A stretch of 64,000 nucleotides of DNA from Halorussus gelatinilyticus (GTDB lineage Archaea; Halobacteriota; Halobacteria; Halobacteriales; Haladaptataceae). Shown here piece by piece: positions 17,247-24,885 of this stretch. The position numbers were made by a program, and so were the translations under genes. The stretch is taken from positions 2,294,001 to 2,358,000 of the forward strand of contig NZ_CP096658.1 of assembly GCF_023238445.1 (NCBI RefSeq). The letters run 5' to 3'. The notes under the pieces were generated by a model. The model had not been told where the DNA came from. It saw nothing but the letters and a program-made list of their open reading frames with translations, and did no database searches. How positions within the stretch are numbered: the first letter of the stretch is position 1; every line of letters begins with the position of its first letter.

Positions 17247-18151
17247 CCCGTCACCTCCAGTTTCGCGCAGAAGAACCCGCCGGTGTCGTTGTGGTGGGGG
17301 TAGAACCGCTTCGCCTTCCGGACGCTCTCGTCGTAAGCCTCGCCCTCGAACTCGGTGACGCCGGGCCGCGAGTCGAGCGGGAAGTCGAACTCCACGAGTC
17401 GGCAGTCTTCGACGTCGAGCGCGTGGTCGAGGACCGCCTCGTTCTCCTCGGGCGCGAACGTGCAGGTCGAGTAGACCACGGTGCCGCCCTCCTTCGTCGC
17501 CTGAATCGCGCGCCGGAGGATGCCCTTCTGGACCCCGGCGACGCTCCGGACGTGGTCCATCGTCCAGTCGTCCAGCGCGGTCGGGTTCTTCCGGATGGTC
17601 CCCTCGCACGAGCAGGGAACGTCCACCAGCGCCTTGTCGAACGAATCGAAGTCGAAGGGCTTGAGCGAGAAGTTCCGCGAGTCGGTGTTCGTGACCGCGG
17701 CGTTGGTCACGCCCAGTCGCTCGGTGTTGAACCGCAACGCGGAGAGTCGCCCGAGGTTGTTGTCGTTGGCGACGACCAGCCCCGAATCGTCCATCAGCGC
17801 GGCGAGTTGGGTCGTCTTGCTCCCCGGCGCGGCGCAGGCGTCCCAGACGCGCTCGCCGGGTTCGGGCGCGAGGACTTCGGCGGGAATCGCCGAGACCTCT
17901 TCCTGCCCGTGAATCCAGCCGTGGTAGGACGCCCACGTACTGCCGGGGCTGTCCGTGTCCAACTCCAGCACGGTGTCGGACCACTCGCGGCCGGTCCAGT
18001 CGACGCCCTCCTCGTCCAGCGCCGCCGTCGCTCGCTCCGGGGTCGCCTTGATGGTGTTGACCCTGACGACCGACGGGAGCGGGCGCTGGCACGCGTCGAG
18101 GAAGGCGTCGAAGTCCTCGACCAGCGGTTCGTAGCGCTCCAGTTTCTCCAT
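17243..18151 (-). CDS. NOL1/NOP2/sun family RNA m5C methyltransferase
   Basis: S-adenosylmethionine-dependent tRNA/rRNA cytosine-5 methyltransferase, 302 residues from ATG 18151 (MEKLERYEPL). The frame is open further upstream to 18265 but would overlap the divergent gene. Seen: SAM motif I 'DACAAPGSKTTQLA', motif IV 'DVPCSCEGTIRKNP' with the release cysteine, and motif VI 'VYSTCTFAPEENE' with the catalytic cysteine. The N-terminal 'SVVRVNTIKA' strand is typical for the family. It is coupled to the downstream PUA-like gene. Confidence 0.95.
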   Translation of the reverse strand: MEKLERYEPLVEDFDAFLDACQRPLPSVVRVNTIKATPERATAALDEEGVDWTGREWSDTVLELDTDSPGSTWASYHGWIHGQEEVSAIPAEVLAPEPGERVWDACAAPGSKTTQLAALMDDSGLVVANDNNLGRLSALRFNTERLGVTNAAVTNTDSRNFSLKPFDFDSFDKALVDVPCSCEGTIRKNPTALDDWTMDHVRSVAGVQKGILRRAIQATKEGGTVVYSTCTFAPEENEAVLDHALDVEDCRLVEFDFPLDSRPGVTEFEGEAYDESVRKAKRFYPHHNDTGGFFCAKLEVTG

Positions 18152-18254
18152 TGGCGTGTCGTTGGCGCGAGCCGCGTTTGTGGGTTTCGGAAGGGAGCGC
18201 TCGAAGCGACGTTCCGTAGCGTAGCTTTTTGCCCCGGCGCGTCGTCTGAGTCCC

Positions 18255-19310
18255 GTGCCCGTCAACCCGAACTTCCTCGAACGACTCCTGCTGTTCGGTC
18301 TCGACCGCGCCCCGACTCCGATGCTCGACCTGTTCGGCGCCGCCGGGTTCGAGGCCGTCGCGCTGGCGTCGAAGCTGGGGGTCTTCGACGCGCTCGGCGA
18401 GCGAGAACTGACCCTGCAGGCTCTCGCCGACGAACTCGACGCCAGCGAGGCGGGACTGGCTCCCTTCCTCGCGTTCCTCGACGCCCAGCGGTACGTCGCC
18501 GAAGACGGCGGTCGCTACCGCAACACGACGATGACCCGGAAGTGGCTGGTCTCGGACTCCGAGACGAACGTCGCTCCGTGGCTGGTGTTCTGGGACGAAC
18601 TCGTCTTCCCGTTCTGGGACGAACACCTCGAAACGGTCGTCCGAGAGGGCGAACCGCCCCGGACTATCTACGAGTGGTTCGACGAGGAGCCGTCTCGGTG
18701 GGACCTCGCCCAGCGAGGGTTCCGGGCCGCCGCGAGCGTGCTGGTGGACGAGGTGAGTCGGAAGGTGGACGTGCCCCGCGGCGCGACTCGGCTCCTCGAC
18801 GTTGGCGGCGGCCACGGCCTGTACGCCGCCGACCTCTGCCGCCGCCGTCCCGGGCTCGAAGCCACCGTCTTCGACTACCCCGAGGCTCTGTCGGTCGCTC
18901 GGGCCGAAATCGCCGAGAGCGGCCTCGGCGACCGAATGCGCGTCAGAGGCGGCGACTACTGGAGCGACGACCTCGGCGACGGGTACGACATCGCGCTCGT
19001 CTTCAACGTCATCCACGCTAACGACCCCGCGGAGAACGTCCGCCTCTTCGAGCGGGTCGCGGACGCGCTCGCGCCCGGCGGTCGCATCGTCGTCCTCGAC
19101 CAACTGGAGGGGTCGGCGTCGATGCCGGTGAGTGCGGCCGGACTCCGCTTCGTCGGACTCACCTACCGAGTTACGCTCGACGCGGCGGTTCACCCCTACC
19201 GGTCGGTCGCCGACTGGCTAACGTCGGCCGGGTTCGAGCGCGTCGGTCGGACGCCGATTCGGCGGGCCAGTCCGGGGAACGCGCTCGTTCAAGCGACGAA
19301 GTCGGCCTAA
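18255..19310 (+). CDS. O-methyltransferase (SAM-dependent, winged-helix dimerisation domain)
   Basis: A 351-residue methyltransferase of the plant/bacterial small-molecule O-methyltransferase type. The N-terminal winged-helix dimerisation domain (residues 25-95, 'LASKLGVFDALGERELTLQALADELDA') is followed by the Rossmann domain with SAM motif I 'LLDVGGGHGLYA' and 'FNVIHANDPAENVRLFERVADALAPGGRIVVLD'. The start is GTG 18255; a TATA-like CTTTTTGC lies about 30 bases upstream. Substrate unknown. Divergent from the RNA methyltransferase gene. Confidence 0.9.
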   Translation: MPVNPNFLERLLLFGLDRAPTPMLDLFGAAGFEAVALASKLGVFDALGERELTLQALADELDASEAGLAPFLAFLDAQRYVAEDGGRYRNTTMTRKWLVSDSETNVAPWLVFWDELVFPFWDEHLETVVREGEPPRTIYEWFDEEPSRWDLAQRGFRAAASVLVDEVSRKVDVPRGATRLLDVGGGHGLYAADLCRRRPGLEATVFDYPEALSVARAEIAESGLGDRMRVRGGDYWSDDLGDGYDIALVFNVIHANDPAENVRLFERVADALAPGGRIVVLDQLEGSASMPVSAAGLRFVGLTYRVTLDAAVHPYRSVADWLTSAGFERVGRTPIRRASPGNALVQATKSA

Positions 19311-19356
19311 CGTCGCGGCCGTAGCCGTTACCCGTGTCTCTCCCGTCACCTGTCCT

Positions 19357-19635
19357 ATGGCGAACGCGAACGCACCCGACGACGTGGACTGGAACGACGC
19401 CGCGCGCATGGAACTCGAACCCGACGCCATCCACGAGAGCGAGGACGGCTACTACTTCGACTGCCCGGAGTGTGGCTCCCCGGCGACCATCGAGAACATC
19501 ATCGAGAAGGGCCGATGTAACGGCTACCTGAACGAGCAGATCGAGAGCGTCGGCTTCGACGTAGAGAACGTCTCCTGCTCGGCCCGACTCCAACTCGAAA
19601 TGGCGTACACGTCAGACCCCGAGTCAGAGACGTGA
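19357..19635 (+). CDS. Small zinc-ribbon-like protein
   Basis: A 92-residue acidic protein with a CPEC motif (in 'YYFDCPECGSPATIENIIEKG') and two later cysteines ('RCNG', 'VSCSAR') that could complete a zinc site. No signal peptide. It lies between the O-methyltransferase (46 bases upstream) and the PAC2 gene (51 bases downstream) on the same strand. Function unknown; such proteins often bind nucleic acids or partner proteins. Confidence 0.75.
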   Translation: MANANAPDDVDWNDAARMELEPDAIHESEDGYYFDCPECGSPATIENIIEKGRCNGYLNEQIESVGFDVENVSCSARLQLEMAYTSDPESET

Positions 19636-19686
19636 GGCTCCCCGCTGGCCCGGACCTTTATGCGCTCACTGGCGCATCTTTCTCAC

Positions 19687-20433
19687 ATGGCATCCGTCAC
19701 CGTCGTCGACGAGGACGTGTCGCTCGACCAACCGACCCTAATCGAGGGGCTGCCGGGCGTCGGACTGGTCGGCAAGATAGCGACCGACCATCTCGTGGAG
19801 ACGTTCGACATGACCTACTACGCCAGCATCGACTGCGAGGGGCTTCCCCGCATCTCGGTCTACGAGGAGTCGAGTCGGGACCTCCGCCCGCCGGTCCGCC
19901 TCTACGCCGACGAGGAGCGGGACCTCGTGGCGCTCCAGAGCGACGTGCCGGTCTCGGCCTCCGCCTCGTCGGACTTCGCCTCGTGCGTCGGCGACTGGCT
20001 CGCGGACCGCGACGCGACGGCCATCTACATGAGCGGGCTTCCACACCAGAAGGAGGCCGACGAGGTTCCGTCGCTGTACGGCGTTGCGACCGGCGACGCC
20101 GGCGACCGACTGGACGACCACGACATCGCCCTGCCGACCGAGCGCGGTGCAGTCAGCGGTCCCACGGGCGCGCTCCTGCACGAGTCGGGGGCGCGAGACC
20201 GCGACGCCTTCGGTCTCATCGTGGAGAGCGACCCGCAGTTCCCCGACCCGGAGGCCGCCCGCGTCCTCATCGAACACGGCATCTCCCCGTTGGCGGGCGT
20301 CGAACCGGACACCGACGACCTCGTGGAACACGCCGAGGAGATAAGCGAGCAGAAAGAGCAACTCGCCCAGCGCATGCAGGAGGCCGACACCGACGAGAGT
20401 TCGCAGGCGCAGTCGATTCGGATGTTCCAATGA
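19687..20433 (+). CDS. PAC2 family protein (proteasome assembly chaperone-like)
   Basis: A 248-residue protein of the PAC2 family, related to eukaryotic proteasome assembly chaperone 2. The N-terminal 'LIEGLPGVGLVGKIATDHLVE' is the family signature; 'VPVSASASSDFASCVGDWLADRDATAIYMSGLP' and 'GPTGALLHESGARDRDAFGLIVES' are further conserved blocks. The C-terminus is a predicted coiled coil ('HAEEISEQKEQLAQRMQEA'). ATG 19687 is chosen because CCTTTATGCG at 19653-19662 is a good TATA box about 27 bases upstream; an in-frame ATG lies inside that box. Confidence 0.92.
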   Translation: MASVTVVDEDVSLDQPTLIEGLPGVGLVGKIATDHLVETFDMTYYASIDCEGLPRISVYEESSRDLRPPVRLYADEERDLVALQSDVPVSASASSDFASCVGDWLADRDATAIYMSGLPHQKEADEVPSLYGVATGDAGDRLDDHDIALPTERGAVSGPTGALLHESGARDRDAFGLIVESDPQFPDPEAARVLIEHGISPLAGVEPDTDDLVEHAEEISEQKEQLAQRMQEADTDESSQAQSIRMFQ

Positions 20434-20492
20434 AACTTTTGTCGCGGTCGAAATCGCGCCTTCGGCGCGATTTCTTCCTGACAAAACTTTCG
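20431..20492. repeat. Nested hairpin after the PAC2 gene
   Basis: Two inverted repeats are nested: an inner perfect stem GAAATCGCGCC / GGCGCGATTTC around TTC (20449-20473), inside an outer pair GAAACTTTTGTC / GACAAAACTTTC with one mismatch. The outer part overlaps the PAC2 stop codon. It could act as a terminator, and it forms the hairpin half of a hairpin-plus-tail repeat (see 20493-20540). Confidence 0.6.
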
Positions 20493-20540
20493 TGAAAAAC
20501 GCGGCGGTCGTCCCTCCGGTCCTCCTTCGGTCCGTTCGCT
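20493..20540 (+). repeat. Left arm of 48-bp inverted repeat
   Basis: This 48-base segment beginning TGAAAAACGCGGCGGTCG matches the reverse complement of 21026-21073 at 46 of 48 positions. The two arms bracket a single 50-residue gene. Confidence 0.8.
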
Positions 20541-20646
20541 TCGCTCGCGATAGAACTGTGGTGTAAACCGTACCGCAGGAACTACTGGTGCGCTCGCTCC
20601 CTCCGGTCGCTCGCTGAGTACCGTGCAGGCGTAAGTTGTCTGTTCG

Positions 20647-20799
20647 CTACTCCGAGTCGGCGGCTTCTCGTAGCTCCTCGACGTGATTCTCGATTCGGCT
20701 GAGGGCGGCGTCGGCGTCCATGTAGCCCTTGTCGTACTCGTCGTACACCGTATCTGCTTCGCTCAGGAACTCCGAAACTGCGTCTTCGAGGTCACTCAT
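20647..20799 (-). CDS. Small acidic alpha-helical protein (50 residues)
   Basis: ATG 20799 to TAG 20647 encodes 50 residues starting MSDLEDAVSEFLSEADTVY. It is highly acidic, has normal haloarchaeal codon use and is predicted to be two helices. It has no neighbour within 200 bases on either side and is bracketed by the 48-bp inverted repeat. No family recognised. Confidence 0.65.
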   Translation of the reverse strand: MSDLEDAVSEFLSEADTVYDEYDKGYMDADAALSRIENHVEELREAADSE

Positions 20800-21025
20800 A
20801 CCCTACCAAAGGCGGAGCACCGAGAAAGGTGTGGTGAAATCGCGCCAGTTCGACGGTCCACACGTCCGCCAGCATCTACGCGAGCGGAGCGAGCGCAGTT
20901 CGCCATTGCAGTGTGGTCGCCGTTGCAGTGCGGTTTCCACCAGCAATTCGACCGCGAGCGAACGACCGGTAGCGCGGCGCTTTGCGCCGCGAACTGCGAG
21001 CGGCGAAGCCGTGAGCAAGGGAGCG

Positions 21026-21073
21026 AGCGAGCGGACCGAGGGAGGACCGGAGGGACGACCGCCGCGTTTTTCA
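21026..21073 (-). repeat. Right arm of 48-bp inverted repeat
   Basis: Reverse complement matches 20493-20540 at 46 of 48 bases. It is continuous with the hairpin downstream of the geranylgeranyl reductase gene through the shared stretch GCAAAACGTCGATGAAAAA. Confidence 0.8.
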
Positions 21074-21097
21074 TCGACGTTTTGCCAGCGAGGGAGG

Positions 21098-21118
21098 CCG
21101 AGCGCCCGTGGCGCTCGG
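21098..21118 (-). terminator. Hairpin downstream of geranylgeranyl reductase
   Basis: CCGAGCGCC-CGT-GGCGCTCGG is a perfect 9-bp stem with a 3-base loop, 28 bases beyond the stop codon of the minus-strand reductase gene. It is part of a hairpin element that recurs at 54768-54814. Confidence 0.5.
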
Positions 21119-21145
21119 TCGAGCGAGTGCAGCAAAAGGTCGTGG

Positions 21146-22516
21146 TTAGTATTTCGGGTCTGCGCCGGTCGTCTCGTAGATGTCCTCCATCAGCGAGTCG
21201 CGCTTGCGCTGCCACGGTTCCAGTCCCTGCGGGCGACTCGGGTACTTCTCGTAGTGGTCGATGAGGTCGTCGGCGAGGCTCTTGGTCTGGTAGAGGTCGT
21301 AGATGAGGTCCCAGTGGCCGAACGACTTGATGGCGGTCTGGACCTTGAGCCACCAGCCGACGTTCGCGCTACCGGAGTAGAGCGCCTCCGCGAGCTTCGT
21401 GGCGGGGAGCGCGCCCAGCAGGCCCATCAGGTCGTCCACGTCCACCGCGGTCGAGAAGATGTTGTACACGTCCAGTCCGGCGTAGCGCGCGCCGAAGTGG
21501 TCCATCACGCGCTGGTTGTACTCCCAGAGGTTCGCCTCGCTCACGTCGCCGTCCTCGATGGCGTCCATCGCGGCCTCCGCCGCGTACTTGCCGGCGTAGG
21601 CAGCCCCCGCGATGCCGCCGCCCGTGGTCGGGTTGACGTGGCCCGCGGCGTCGCCGACCGCCATGAAGCCCGGCGCGGTCGCCGAGTCGTAGGGGCGGCG
21701 AGTCGGGAGCGCCGCGCCGAGTTTGTCCTCGACCGTCGCGTTCTCGAACTCGGGTCGGGTCCGGAGGTCCCGCTTGAGGTCGTCCACGAGATGCATCGGC
21801 TCCTCGGTCATCTGGAAGCCGAGTCCGGCGTTGATTTCGGTGTCGGTCCGCGGGAAGTACCAGAGGTAGCCCGCCGCGCGCTCGGTCGGCTTGAAGACCA
21901 AGGCGTCGTCCCACGGCACCGGCTCCTCGACCTCCACGATTTCGCGGTAGGCCGAGCAAAACTGCGAGTAGGTGACGTTCGTGTCGAACGTCGGGTCTTG
22001 GAGGTCGGCCTTGTCCTGCAGAATCGACAGCGACCCCGCGGCGTCCACGACGACGTCGGCGTCGTAGCGCTGGATGTCGCCCTTCCGCTTGCCGCGGACG
22101 CCCGTGACGCGACCGTCCGAGCGCTGGGTCACGTCCTTGACCACGGTGTCGTAGTGGAACTCGACGCCCGCGTTCTCCGCGCCCTCGATGATGCGCCGGC
22201 CGTACTCCCAGCGGTCGATGACCGCCAACTCGCCGGGCACCGGGATTTCGAGGACCGTGTTCTCCTGCGGGATTTCGAACCGGCCGTGGTCCACGCCCGT
22301 GTTCGTGAAGGACGGCTCCAGTTGGGACTTCGGGATGGCCTCGGGGAAGGCGTCCGCGCCCTTCAGGGCGTCACCGCAGGCGATGTGTCCGGCTTCCTCC
22401 TCGTCTTTGCGCTCCACGACGACGACATCGTACCCTTCGCGCGCCGCGGTCGCAGCGGCGTAGCAACCCGCCGTTCCGGCCCCGACGACGACGATGTCGC
22501 ACTCGTGCGTAGTCAT
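21146..22516 (-). CDS. Geranylgeranyl reductase family FAD-dependent oxidoreductase
   Basis: FAD-dependent enzyme that saturates isoprenoid double bonds, 456 residues. The N-terminal dinucleotide fold is 'DIVVVGAGTAGCYAA' with 'VVVVERK' at the end of the second strand. The second FAD motif 'GFMAVGDAAGHVNPTTGGGIAGA' is typical of the geranylgeranyl reductase family. The C-terminal helical domain ('SLADDLIDHYEKYPSRPQGLEPWQRKRD') is intact. In archaea such enzymes reduce digeranylgeranyl lipids or related quinones. A 2Fe-2S ferredoxin gene is divergent from it, sharing a 141-base promoter region, and is a plausible electron donor. Confidence 0.93.
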   Translation of the reverse strand: MTTHECDIVVVGAGTAGCYAAATAAREGYDVVVVERKDEEEAGHIACGDALKGADAFPEAIPKSQLEPSFTNTGVDHGRFEIPQENTVLEIPVPGELAVIDRWEYGRRIIEGAENAGVEFHYDTVVKDVTQRSDGRVTGVRGKRKGDIQRYDADVVVDAAGSLSILQDKADLQDPTFDTNVTYSQFCSAYREIVEVEEPVPWDDALVFKPTERAAGYLWYFPRTDTEINAGLGFQMTEEPMHLVDDLKRDLRTRPEFENATVEDKLGAALPTRRPYDSATAPGFMAVGDAAGHVNPTTGGGIAGAAYAGKYAAEAAMDAIEDGDVSEANLWEYNQRVMDHFGARYAGLDVYNIFSTAVDVDDLMGLLGALPATKLAEALYSGSANVGWWLKVQTAIKSFGHWDLIYDLYQTKSLADDLIDHYEKYPSRPQGLEPWQRKRDSLMEDIYETTGADPKY

Positions 22517-22657
22517 GCCTTCGGCTACGTGACGGAGAGGGCAAAACTCTTTATGAGCGAATCGACATTCTGTCGCTTCGACGCCGACACTCTCGGCAAT
22601 CTACGGGGCGCGCCCCGGCAATAAAGAGTTTAGTGAGGGAGTTTCGTACCACGAAGC
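22517..22657. promoter_or_regulatory. Shared promoter region of reductase and ferredoxin
   Basis: Two back-to-back TATA-like elements are visible: CTCATAAAGAG on the minus strand (near 22546-22556) for the reductase and GCAATAAAGAGT (22619-22630) on the plus strand for the ferredoxin, each about 27-35 bases from its start codon. Confidence 0.5.
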
Positions 22658-22990
22658 ATGACCGAGTACACCGTCGAGTTCGTCGGCACGGGCGAGAGCA
22701 TCGAGGTCTCGGACAAGGAGACCATCCTCAGCAAGTGCATCGAGGAGGGCATCGCGCAGGAGTACTCCTGTCGCGTCGGGATGTGTCTGGCCTGCTCGGC
22801 CGAAATCGTGGAGGGCGACGTGACCCAGCCCGCGGCCCGCGGTCTCACCGACGAGGAGGCCGAGGAGTACGCGCTGACCTGCATGGCGCGGCCCGCAAGC
22901 GACCTGAAACTGGACCGCGGGAAGTACCCGTCGAGCATCGAGGACGACGTTTCGGCGGTGGAGGGCGAACCCGCCGCGGCCGACGACTGA
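22658..22990 (+). CDS. 2Fe-2S ferredoxin (plant-type)
   Basis: Electron carrier of 110 residues. The cluster ligands are Cys38, Cys43 and Cys46 (CxxxxCxxC in 'YSCRVGMCLACSAE') and Cys75 ('LTCMARP'), the plant-type arrangement. The protein is more compact than the abundant haloarchaeal ferredoxin, which carries an N-terminal acidic insertion. Acidic tail from residue 93. Divergent from the geranylgeranyl reductase gene. Confidence 0.95.
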   Translation: MTEYTVEFVGTGESIEVSDKETILSKCIEEGIAQEYSCRVGMCLACSAEIVEGDVTQPAARGLTDEEAEEYALTCMARPASDLKLDRGKYPSSIEDDVSAVEGEPAAADD

Positions 22991-23026
22991 CTCCCTTCGA
23001 GTTCAGGTTCGGTTTCGATTCGCCTC

Positions 23027-23839
23027 TTACTCCCGATTCTCCTCGAACCACTGGGCACCGTAGTCCACCGCGGCCCGCTGGGAGACCAGGTTCGCGTCCG
23101 CGGGGCCGACCGTTCCCTCCGTCACGGCCTCGGGGCAACCGTCCTCGAAGTCCCGGCCCACGTCCGCGAAGTCGTCGGCGTCGTACGAGAGGTGTTCGAG
23201 CGTGATTCGCTTCGGGTCGCCGTCGTCGCCGACGACGGTCGTTTCGTGGGTCGAAACCTCCTGCTCGCGGTCGGCGCGATGCTCCGCGAGGTGGAACGAG
23301 GTGTTGGTGTCGAACTCGGTTCCGAGCATCAGAATCGTTCCGTCGCGGTCGTAGACTTCCGCGAGCGGCGACTCCTCGCCGAGTCCGTTTGGGTAGCTGT
23401 GGTCGACGACGATGGCCTCGGCGTCCGCGCCCCACGCCGCGAAGGAGTAGGTCGGGTGGCGACTCCGGTGGACGTCGGGGTACGTACGGAAGCACTCCGG
23501 AATCGCGCCCACGTTCCACGTCGGCGTCACCGCGGGCCGGTAGGGCGGGCGCTCGGCCCGAATCGTGTCCTCCCAGTCGTCCGGGACCGGCGGGTTCTGC
23601 CAGCCCTCTGGGTCGCTGTACTGAGTCGAGTGGGTCGGCATCACGAGCGTCCCCTCGTGGGAGACGGCCTCCATCAGCGCGTCTACCACAGCGGGCGCAC
23701 CGCCGGTGACCCACCCGAGCGACGACAGCGACGAGTGGACCAGCAGGGTGTCGCCGGGCTCGACGCCGAGGTCGGCGAGGTCGGTTGCGATTCTGTCTGA
23801 CGTGACCGGTTCGTCGGTTCGGTCGATTCGTTCTTGCAT
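23027..23839 (-). CDS. AAC(3) family N-acetyltransferase
   Basis: A 270-residue member of the aminoglycoside 3-N-acetyltransferase (YokD/FrbF-like) fold family. Hallmarks: 'GVEPGDTLLVHSSLSSLGWVTGGAPAVVDALMEAVSHEGTLVMPTHS', 'SRHPTYSFAAWG' and 'LAEVYDRDGTILMLGTEFDTNTSFHLAE'. The family is wide and mostly not about drug resistance in environmental archaea. Start ATG 23839 (MQERIDRT) is chosen; the frame stays open upstream to 23932 without a better context. Confidence 0.9.
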   Translation of the reverse strand: MQERIDRTDEPVTSDRIATDLADLGVEPGDTLLVHSSLSSLGWVTGGAPAVVDALMEAVSHEGTLVMPTHSTQYSDPEGWQNPPVPDDWEDTIRAERPPYRPAVTPTWNVGAIPECFRTYPDVHRSRHPTYSFAAWGADAEAIVVDHSYPNGLGEESPLAEVYDRDGTILMLGTEFDTNTSFHLAEHRADREQEVSTHETTVVGDDGDPKRITLEHLSYDADDFADVGRDFEDGCPEAVTEGTVGPADANLVSQRAAVDYGAQWFEENRE

Positions 23840-23960
23840 GCTCGGGGTCCAAGCGGTCGTTTCGCAGTCGTTCACTCCGAGCAACCGGTCCGGTCGGTAA
23901 AGGTCTTGTCGAGGTGTGGGGTGTCGTTCCACGATTCCCGGACGGGACGACGGAGACCGT

Positions 23961-24554
23961 TCAGGGCGGGCGCTCCAGCGAGAATCGGTTCTCGGTCGTC
24001 GCGTAGAGACTGCCTGAGAGTCGCCCCACGGCGTCGAGTTTCTCCACGTCCATCTTTCCGTCCGTCGTCACGTCGTCGTCCAGATAGACCCACTCGACTT
24101 CCCCGAGGACCATCGTGGAGTCGCCCACGTCCACCACGTCGTAGCGCGAACACTCGAAGGCGACCGGAGACTCGGCGACGCGGGGCGGCGCGACGACCGA
24201 CGACTCGGCGCGCGTCACGTCGGCGTGGTCGAACTCGCTCTCGCCGGCGGGGAGAGTCGCGCTGGTCCGGTTCATCGCCTCGGCGACCGACTCGGTGACG
24301 ACGTTGACGACGAACTCGCCGGTCTCGCTGATATTTCGGGGCGTGTCCTTCAGACCGCCGGGCGCGCCGCCGTCGTCCACGGGCGCGAACATCACGACCG
24401 GCGGGTCCACCGCGACGACGTTGAAGAAGCTGTAGGGCGCGAGGTTGTCCACTCCCTCGGGGTTAGTCGTGCTGACCCACGCGATGGGTCGGGGCACGAT
24501 CGCGCCCGCCAGCGTCCGGTAAAGCGAGGACTCCTCGTCGGGGTCGAGTTCCAT
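23961..24554 (-). CDS. Flavin reductase family protein
   Basis: A 197-residue FMN-binding split-barrel protein. Pattern: 'RTLAGAIVPRPIAWVSTTNPEGVDNLAPYSFFNVVAVDPPVVMF', then 'DTPRNISETGEFVVNVVTE' and 'VLGEVEWVYLDDDV'. This matches the flavin reductase/HpaC-like domain used by two-component monooxygenases and by standalone FMN proteins. No partner monooxygenase is adjacent. Confidence 0.92.
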   Translation of the reverse strand: MELDPDEESSLYRTLAGAIVPRPIAWVSTTNPEGVDNLAPYSFFNVVAVDPPVVMFAPVDDGGAPGGLKDTPRNISETGEFVVNVVTESVAEAMNRTSATLPAGESEFDHADVTRAESSVVAPPRVAESPVAFECSRYDVVDVGDSTMVLGEVEWVYLDDDVTTDGKMDVEKLDAVGRLSGSLYATTENRFSLERPP

Positions 24555-24885
24555 ACCGAGAGATGGGAGTTGGCCGTGGAATGGTTTGCGCTTCCGGCGA
24601 GCGAGGCCCCGGAACTCGACTTGCGTGCGCTCGGTGACTCAAGCTACCGGCAAAGGCTCTGCGACCCAACCCACCAGCAAATGCTCGGCCACGCAGACGA
24701 CTCGTCTGGGTGGACTGAAAGGGGCCGACCGCTCGACTGTGCCCGGACGACGGAAGCACCGCAGGCCGAAGGCCGAGGAGCGCACCGAGTCCCGGCCATC
24801 GAGCGGTCGGGGGCTTTCTACCTCGCCGTCCCGTCCGGTGGCGTTCGGCCATAGACACCGTTCATTGCAGATTCGGCCCTATTTC
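24555..24885. other. Intergenic region
   Basis: A 331-base gap between two minus-strand genes. Apart from the structured element at 24711-24820 I see no gene; open frames here lack starts or plausible composition. Confidence 0.5.
24711..24820 (+). ncRNA. Candidate structured RNA / conserved intergenic element
   Basis: A 110-base segment bounded by complementary arms: GAAAGGGGCCGACCGCTCGA (24717-24736) pairs with TCGAGCGGTCGGGGGCTTTC (24799-24818) except for two inner positions. The loop contains a further hairpin GGCC-GAA-GGCC (24764-24774) and complementary GCCCGGAC / GTCCCGGC-like segments (24741-24748; 24789-24796). The framing motifs TGGACTGAAAGGGG and GGGGGCTTT recall an element I have seen often in haloarchaeal intergenic DNA. 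Transcription and function are not shown by the sequence. Confidence 0.4.

Larger units (their letters stand above)
20800..21145. other. Intergenic region with low-complexity GC-skewed repeats
   Basis: A 346-base gap between two minus-strand genes. It holds the right arm of the inverted repeat (21026-21073), short GAGCGAGCG-type iterations, and the hairpin 21098-21118. No gene seen. Confidence 0.6.

Noticed and set aside
23027-23839. Reading the AAC(3) family gene as an antibiotic-resistance determinant
   Set aside because: The fold family is broad and environmental archaeal members have no shown link to aminoglycoside resistance.
24463-24858. 131-codon minus-strand frame upstream of the flavin reductase gene
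   Set aside because: Arg/Pro/Gly-rich translation without haloarchaeal bias; it overlaps the structured element and the flavin reductase start.
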